This document shows positions 58,401 through 64,000 of a stretch of 64,000 bases of DNA, piece after piece. The stretch is from Notolepis coatsorum. Taxonomy: Eukaryota; Chordata; Actinopteri; Aulopiformes; Paralepididae. Position 1 is the stretch's first letter. Each line of letters begins with the position of its first letter. A program made the position numbers and the translations under genes. The DNA is taken from positions 20,790,458-20,854,457 of the forward strand of contig OZ020585.1 of the NCBI GenBank assembly GCA_963971535.1. Reading direction: 5' to 3'. A model generated the notes under the pieces. That model saw nothing but the letters and a program-made list of their open reading frames with translations. It did not search any database and had not been told where the DNA came from.

Positions 58401-61400
58401 CTCGCCGGTGCTTTCTGTTCCCGCATCTCTCCTGAGTACGTCCACGTAGGTTAACGTGGGACGTCCTCGTGATCGATGCCCGTGTGTTGGTTCCCACAGC
58501 ACAAGTTTGCTGGTTGGCATCTCATGGTGTCTCTGGCAGTGACCTGCCAGCCTCATTCTCCTGACTGCCACTTTATCGCTCACCTTTAGCACCCCCCCAT
58601 ACAAGTTTGCATTAGTGACATGCTCATCCCTGTTGAGCACCACACGCATCATTCTGGTGTAGCACCCATCCAAGGACTTCTGCAGGGTGGGCTTCAAGGT
58701 CCAGCATTCACTGCCATACAAAAGGACAGACTCAACTGTTGCATGAAAGAAGTTGACCTTGATTTGACGGGAGAGGTTGGATTTCCACACACTGGTCATG
58801 CCGTTCAGAGCCCTCCACGCAAGTGCCTTCCTCACTTTAAGGTCTTGCTCGGACGAGTTGACCCACGAGCCCAGGTACTTGAAATCACTGACTTCCTTTA
58901 GAGCAGAGCCTCCTGTTGTCCTTAGAGGACTCACACATTAACACACCGACGGCGGAGGCAACCATGCAAGGTGCCGACCTGCTCATCAGGAGCAATTAGG
59001 GGTTAAGTGTCTCGCTCAAGGACACTTCGACATGCTGCCCGGGAATCGAACCAGGAACCTCCGGATTACCAGGAGACTGCTCTACCTCTCGAGCCACTGT
59101 CGCCCCCGGATAGTAGATAATGAGTTTTTCTCAGCAGCAAACGGGGAAACTCACCATGATGACCAAGAGAATGTTCTGGAAGTCGTTCCTGTGGCCAAGA
59201 GCGTATGTAATGAACAGGGCAAAGTTTCCCTCCAAAAGCTGTCAAAGGGAGAGAAATAACAGTTTTCATCCAAATTGAAAAGGCGCTGTAAGTGGCTATT
59301 ATAAAATAAGTGTTAAATAGTTCCACATTCTGACAGCCATCACTGATATAGAGTATTTGGTCAGTAACATGGGTCTCCCAGTCCAATACATGTTCTGGTA
59401 TCCTGTTCCCACTTTATCAAATCAGGAGAGAGAACCCTAGATTTTTTTTTTTTTTTTTTTTAAGTTTATTTCAAGAAATCTTGCCAAATCAAATTAGCTT
59501 ACTGCACTGGATTATTTTGCTAGTTTCAATGACACATTTGCTTAAAATGAGTTTTTATTTCTTATTTTTGTCAGACCATTTTTGCAATGTGGACCTCTCT
59601 CTCCTGATAAAGTGGGAACGGGATACCAGGTCAGTAACCATGTTACTGACCAGACACTCTATATACCAGTGATGGCCGTCGGGAGTGTAGAGCTATTATT
59701 TTAACACGTAGACCGTTTATTTTAACAAAACAAAAACACTGGTTTTTACGCGCTCTTACCATGAAAGCCAGGGATGTGAAGAGGAAACCCATGACCAGCT
59801 TGATGTAGGGTCCGTGACCCATCACCAGCCTCAGGCCCTGACAGAAGGAGATTGGTTCCGACTTCACCCTCACGGTCTCTGGAACGCCAGCACAGGGCGG
59901 GGGACACAGAACAACAGTTAGGCTCCCAGCAGCAGCAGCCACTGTTCCAAATATCAGCAGCAGCTAAATCCTTGCCATGAGGAATCCTAAGCGGATCCCA
60001 AGTCCTTTTGTTTGTAACATTTAGCGACTGCCAAAATGTGGCCTCCTCATTCTTTTGCTGTGACAGAAATATCAAAACAATGTGCAACGTGAAGGGCTGG
60101 GGTCTGCCGAGCACAGCTCTTTCGATTGTTTAAATATGAGAAAAAACTGATTGAAAGGACACCCATTGGTTCACATTAGGGCTGGGCGATATGGCCTACA
60201 AATAAAATCTATTTAAATTCTTTTTTAATTTTTAATTTTTTTTTAACATAACATCAAATTAGACACACAAGCATTAACAGTAAACATCCAATGAAATCAC
60301 CATTTGAATCATTATAAATGTAGTTTACGAGATATATACCCAATACTTGCTATCTAATACCCTACATACATATGCTCTTGCTCGCTCACCCCCCCCGGAC
60401 CCCCACTTGGATAATCCATCCATTTTCATTCGTTTCTAACCAGGCACTAAATAAAATCTCAAGATTTTTTCACACCACATCCGATTTTAATCGACTTTTT
60501 CTCTTAAAAACTACAAACGTCAAGGAAATCATTCAAATAAGCTTTGTTTTTATTTGACACAAAAAATTATCGAACCAAGATGAATTTCCCTATTGGGATT
60601 GAAGTGCAAACCTAACTTTCACCAATCTTCACTTACATTTTTTAATAATAATAATAATAATAATATATATATATAAAAGGTTATTCTTGATCAAACAAAG
60701 ATGAATGTCCCTATTGGGATTAATAGTGCAATAACTTGCTTTTTCACCAAACTTCACTTAAAACAAATAAAAGGTGCCTCTTGATCATCAAACAAGAATG
60801 AATTTCCCTATTGGGATTAATAAAGTGCAAATCTAACTTTCACCAAACATCACTTTTTGTAAAATAAAAGGTGACTCTTGGGGAATTTTTTTATTTAAAG
60901 GGGAACTATCTTATAAATGGCCTTTTTCAGTGTTTAGCATTGTTTCCTAGCTATGTGGACTTATATTAATATGATCTATGTCTCTAATTCTCATATTGGC
61001 GCATTCTTCCAATTCTCCTCTCACAATATTCACCCTCACTGAACTGAGTCATCTGAAAATGTGCTGATTTGTGATGTCAGAGAGACACCGCTGCATGATA
61101 ATGTTCAGGCGGCGGCGCAGGCCACACAGTGGTTTAGGAGCCCAGCCTCAAAACAGCTTAAGATCTTCAGGTAGAAAAATGCTGTTTTTGAGGACTTGAT
61201 TTGAAATACAAAACAATGAATTAAAAAAAATATATAATTACAGAGGTGTTCCATAAACTCACAGGAATTGTGTAAAAGTGCCCAAATAGTGAAAGAAATA
61301 GTAAAATAGTTCCCCTTTAAATAATTTCTTTTGAAAATCGTCCTAAATCATGAATTCGAATTAATCGATAAAATGTATTAATCGCCCAGCCCTAGTTCAC

Positions 61401-63657
61401 ATTGGTTCCCTCACCCTCTTCCTCCTTGACACCCATGAACAAAACGGCGGCACAGAGGACATAGATGGCGCAGATGACTCCCGAGGCGATCAGGTAGGCT
61501 TGTTTCTGTAAAGGAGGGAGGGGGGGGGGGGGGCCGGAGAGGCAGCGTTAGCTCAGGGATGACTTTTTCAGTTCACACTAGACATCCAACAGATATAAAA
61601 TTATGAATACCAATGAGTGTAAACATGATATTATATTTAGCGTCATCCTTTGCAGAACACTCCCGGGTCTCACCGTCTCGTCCAGCGAGATGAGGGACAT
61701 GTTGACCTCCGACCCCGTCCGGGTAGAGTTCCCGTTGTCGAGGACGTCGTACTCAGTGGGCACGCAGGGGGTGATGGCCCTGCCCACTATCTGCCCCTGG
61801 ATCGCCGTGCCGACCACCGTGCCCAGCACCTCGACGGTCATACCTGAGAAGAACGGAGGGAAGGATGGGTCAAAGTGAGTGGATGCGCGCAAACGTCCAC
61901 ATAAAAAAAAGAAAAAACACATAAAAAACAAAAACAACATGACGAGCGGCAGGCTGACGTACGGTAGGCCGTGGCGGAGTCCCTCTCCTTCTGGTCTGTG
62001 GTGATGAACATGGTGAGGGCAGAGTACGGCACGTGGAAGCACTGCCAACACAAACAAAACACAGGACTTTTACTTTGAAAATAGAAATCTTTTACAATTC
62101 TAGTACTGTACACTTACTGTATATTTGTGGCTGTATATACATAACAATGTATATCCCGGACCATATTTGATTATTTATTCTTTATTCTTATTTGTGACTT
62201 GTTTCCGACTACCTAAATGTTTACCGTTTACTGTGAGCAATCTGTAGTGCTGAATTTCCTTCGGGATAAATAAAGTATTTCTATTCTATTCTAACACATA
62301 GTAACTAAGAATAAGCCCTTTCTCAGACAACTCGCAGCCCTTTCTCAGCACAACTCTCAGCCCTTTCTCAGACAACTCTCTGCCCTTTCTCAACACAGTC
62401 CATGCTACTCTCCATACTGGACGCCCGCAGCTCCGCTTAGTTCAGTCACAAACGAACGCAAAGCTCCCGCCTGTACAGGCTGCCTGAAACCAACTGAAAT
62501 CTATTTTGTGTGCACCGTGGAGTATGTTTATGTTTATGTTTATTTAGGATCCCCATTAGCTTTTGCACTTGACAAAAGCTATTCTTCCTGGGGTCCGGCA
62601 CTTACAACAATATTCAATACATTACATCATTATCAACATCAATTACATCATTATCAACATCATTAACAATCTCATCTTCAGTTAAGGATGATATTGTACA
62701 AGATACATTACTTATTAGCATAAAGTATTAAAATAAAATAATTAAAATCAAATAAATAGTGCTTCCTGAGCAGCACTCACTGCCATCAACATAAATACAA
62801 TTAACAGTCAATTGGTTTTCACCGCTATGCCATAAGGGTTCAGTGCATGCTCGTTAGTAGATATGGGATTAAAAAAAAAATCTTGAAAGAAGTAGGTTTC
62901 AGACGGCTTGTACAGGCGGGAGCTTGTCCCCATTGACTTTGCATTCGGTCGTGGCCAACTAGTCACAGCTGCGGGTATATGGTATGAAGAACAGCGTGGA
63001 CTGTGCAGAGAAAGGACCCCAACCGATCGACAGTGTCATGGATGAGTAGGAAACAGGGATAGGGTTCCAAAATTGTGAACCATCTCTTTAACACGGTCAT
63101 ATATCAGAGAATATCAAGCATAGAAATACAATAGACAGAATGGGTAATTTGACTGGTACAGCTTAAAATGGCTACCATAGACTGTTGGATAATGTTGTCA
63201 TGGAGATCACGACAACTGTTGCTTCCCTCGGACAAACTTGTTGAAGACGAGGGGAGCAACAGTTGCGATTGGAGGATCAAGGAAAGAGGGCGGGGCTTGA
63301 GATAGGTCATTTTGTTTGGTACATGAAACTCAGTAGGTTGATGCGTTACCATGGAAAAGGCATCAATGGAGGAACATTCAAACTTGTCTCCTGAACCACA
63401 CATGAACCAACACTCATTCCCATCATGACATCATCAACAACAGTCCGCGGAAGCCGACTCAGCTGTACCGAAATAAATTACTGTGGTCCTCCCTGTCCAC
63501 CAAGCTCTGCTCCAATCAACAGGAGGTACTGACCGTCTGCAGCGACTGGAAGAGACAGTAGAAGACGAGGAACCACAGGACCTTCCCTTGTTCCACTGGA
63601 GGAACATACCAGATCAGGAAGTAGGTGAGGACAGCGAATGGAGTGGACAGGAGGATC
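54113..63657 (-). CDS. mfsd2a: MFSD2A lysophosphatidylcholine symporter (5' end outside window)
   Basis: Na+-dependent lyso-PC/DHA transporter of the major facilitator superfamily. The exons (minus) are 63657-63534, 62041-61963, 61843-61674, 61505-61415, 59878-59760, 59238-59155, 57281-57198, 57076-56964, 55255-55112, 54706-54530 and 54167-54113. All phases match, giving 412 residues; about 118 N-terminal residues (TM1 to early TM3, with the Na+-site aspartates) are missing to the right. Diagnostic segments are [69 protein letters not shown] and [30 protein letters not shown] and [10 protein letters not shown] follow. N-glycosylation sequons NST and NMS lie in the loop after ITPC. The acidic tail ends STELGSVV. 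Which fish paralogue (aa or ab) this is cannot be told. Confidence 0.95.
55350..55443. repeat. (AAT)n microsatellite
   Basis: About 94 bp of AAT, 95 bp upstream of mfsd2a exon 55255-55112 in transcript direction. Confidence 0.95.
55545..56030 (+). mobile_element. Decayed LINE reverse-transcriptase C terminus
   Basis: Broken frames read [13 protein letters not shown] and later [14 protein letters not shown] with [13 protein letters not shown]. These parallel [13 protein letters not shown] and LTPAHFANLGWL in the LINE at 4873-8160. Many stops and frameshifts mark it as an old copy. It lies in the mfsd2a intron between 55255 and 56964. Confidence 0.65.
58022..58150 (+). repeat. Dispersed repeat C copy
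   Basis: The same core as 27901-28090, in the mfsd2a intron between 57281 and 59155. Confidence 0.65.
58252..59106 (-). mobile_element. tRNA-SINE interrupted by a LINE
   Basis: The tail half is at 58252-58333 and the head half at 58930-59106, separated by the LINE fragment 58334-58929. The boundaries read CCCATT and CACATT, possibly a worn target duplication. Confidence 0.75.
58334..58929 (-). mobile_element. LINE C-terminal fragment nested in a SINE
   Basis: The minus-strand frame is open for 200 codons. It contains [45 protein letters not shown] and [15 protein letters not shown], a non-LTR retrotransposon RT C terminus. It differs from the RTE copy at 29485. SINE halves lie on both sides. 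Confidence 0.82.
60177..61394. mobile_element. hAT-type MITE, 1218 bp, in mfsd2a intron
   Basis: The ends are TAGGGCTGGGCGAT and its complement. The perfect duplication GTTCACAT lies at 60169-60176 and 61395-61402. Internally, three ~105-bp tandem units contain TCCCTATTGGGATT (near 60590, 60705, 60810). It lies just inside the intron that follows the mfsd2a exon 61505-61415. Confidence 0.9.
61963..63657 (-). CDS. mfsd2a: mfsd2a exons carrying T159 and S166 equivalents
   Basis: The exon 63657-63534 ends on a Thr codon (ACG). The next exon, 62041-61963, opens with CFHVPYS. The human residues T159 and S166, mutated in MFSD2A microcephaly, are seven apart in TCFHVPYS, and both are conserved here. 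By this register the window starts at residue 118 (a split Trp codon), so the full protein would be about 530 residues, the normal size. Confidence 0.85.
62240..62830. repeat. LINE-end-like fragments in mfsd2a intron
   Basis: GAATTTCCTTCGGGATAAAT with a TTCTATTCTATTCTA tail at about 62252-62293 looks like a LINE 3' end. TTATTTAGGATCCCCATTAG at 62539-62558 opens another repeat with CTTCCTGGGGTCCGGC. Confidence 0.5.
63257..63315 (+). repeat. Dispersed ~57-bp element, copy 3 of 3
   Basis: CAACAGTTGCGATTGGAGGA and GGCTTGAGATAGGTCATTTT. It lies in the mfsd2a intron between 62041 and 63534. Confidence 0.75.
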
Positions 63658-63929
63658 CTGGGAAGACAAGGGTGGACGATCAGTTAGGTGGCTCTGAAAG
63701 AGATCTTCATTACGCCGACGATACTGTATACTCAATCCATTCGATCTGTGTGGTGACAAAACAATCAAAATCACTTGCTCACTTTCAACAGTGAGTCGTG
63801 GTTTTCTATTGGATCATGACTCGCTTTCCTCACGATCCTACATCAAAGAGCAGCGAGAGAAGTGCCGGGTTGCCAAGTCAGTCCATTCCATCTCATCCCA
63901 GCTTCAAACATTGTTTTTAAACAAACACC

Positions 63930-64000
63930 GTCACCTCACAGCAAGAAGGTCCTGGGTTCGATTCCCGCTTGGTGACCAGGGAGTCAGGTACCCAGGTGGG
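63930..64000 (+). mobile_element. SINE-like fragment at window edge
   Basis: CACCTCACAGCAAGAAGGTC followed by GGGTTCGATTCCCGC, a B-box-like motif common in fish tRNA-derived repeats. It is cut by the window end. Confidence 0.45.

Overview
This is eukaryotic, almost certainly teleost fish, genomic DNA. It has multi-exon genes with GT/AG introns and a fish-type egg-coat gene. Microsatellites and minisatellites are very abundant, and there are many LINE, tRNA-SINE and hAT-type elements of kinds familiar from fish. I see no prokaryotic, viral or CRISPR content.

Three host genes account for the coding content. (1) nhsl3 (KIAA1522 homologue) is on the + strand at about 2850-38398, with seven coding exons and a probable alternative first coding exon at 25216-25288. 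Its 5.2-kb exon 6 carries two expanded in-frame tandem repeats, one of VVSPPPPQ type and one of APALQEAPEP type. (2) A ZP3-like zona pellucida gene is on the - strand at 50615-44400, with eight exons. Its last exon adds an unusual Glu-rich repeated tail to a normal ZP module. (3) mfsd2a, the lysophosphatidylcholine transporter, is on the - strand with eleven exons from 63657 to 54113. Its first ~118 codons lie beyond the right edge of the window. nhsl3 and the ZP gene converge tail to tail; the ZP gene and mfsd2a are in tandem. The three act in unrelated processes (actin and cell edge, egg envelope, lipid uptake), so this is ordinary gene neighbourhood rather than an operon-like system. All exon junctions were checked for phase by reading the sequence. 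The only inconsistency is one apparent frameshift in the first coding exon of nhsl3.

Region by region: 1-2850 is repeats and long pyrimidine/purine tracts. 3202-27717 is the large nhsl3 intron 1. It holds a nearly complete LINE (4873-8160), a 1.9-kb 25-bp minisatellite, long GT tracts, 20-bp and 14-bp minisatellites and two hAT-type MITEs with perfect 8-bp target duplications. 27718-37355 holds the remaining nhsl3 exons, with a LINE nested in another LINE inside intron 4. 38400-44317 is intergenic, with SINEs and an unexplained GC-shifted block. 44318-50615 is the ZP gene. 50700-54100 is intergenic sequence plus the mfsd2a 3' UTR. 54113-64000 is mfsd2a, whose introns carry a third hAT MITE, a LINE-in-SINE nest and further fragments.

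No wholly new biological system stands out. The most notable points are the acidic ZP3 tail, the repeat-expanded NHSL3 with its alternative start exon, transposons lying within about 12 bp of two splice donors, and short dispersed repeats that recur at three places in the window. Family names for repeats come from recognisable protein motifs, terminal repeats and target duplications, not from a database search.
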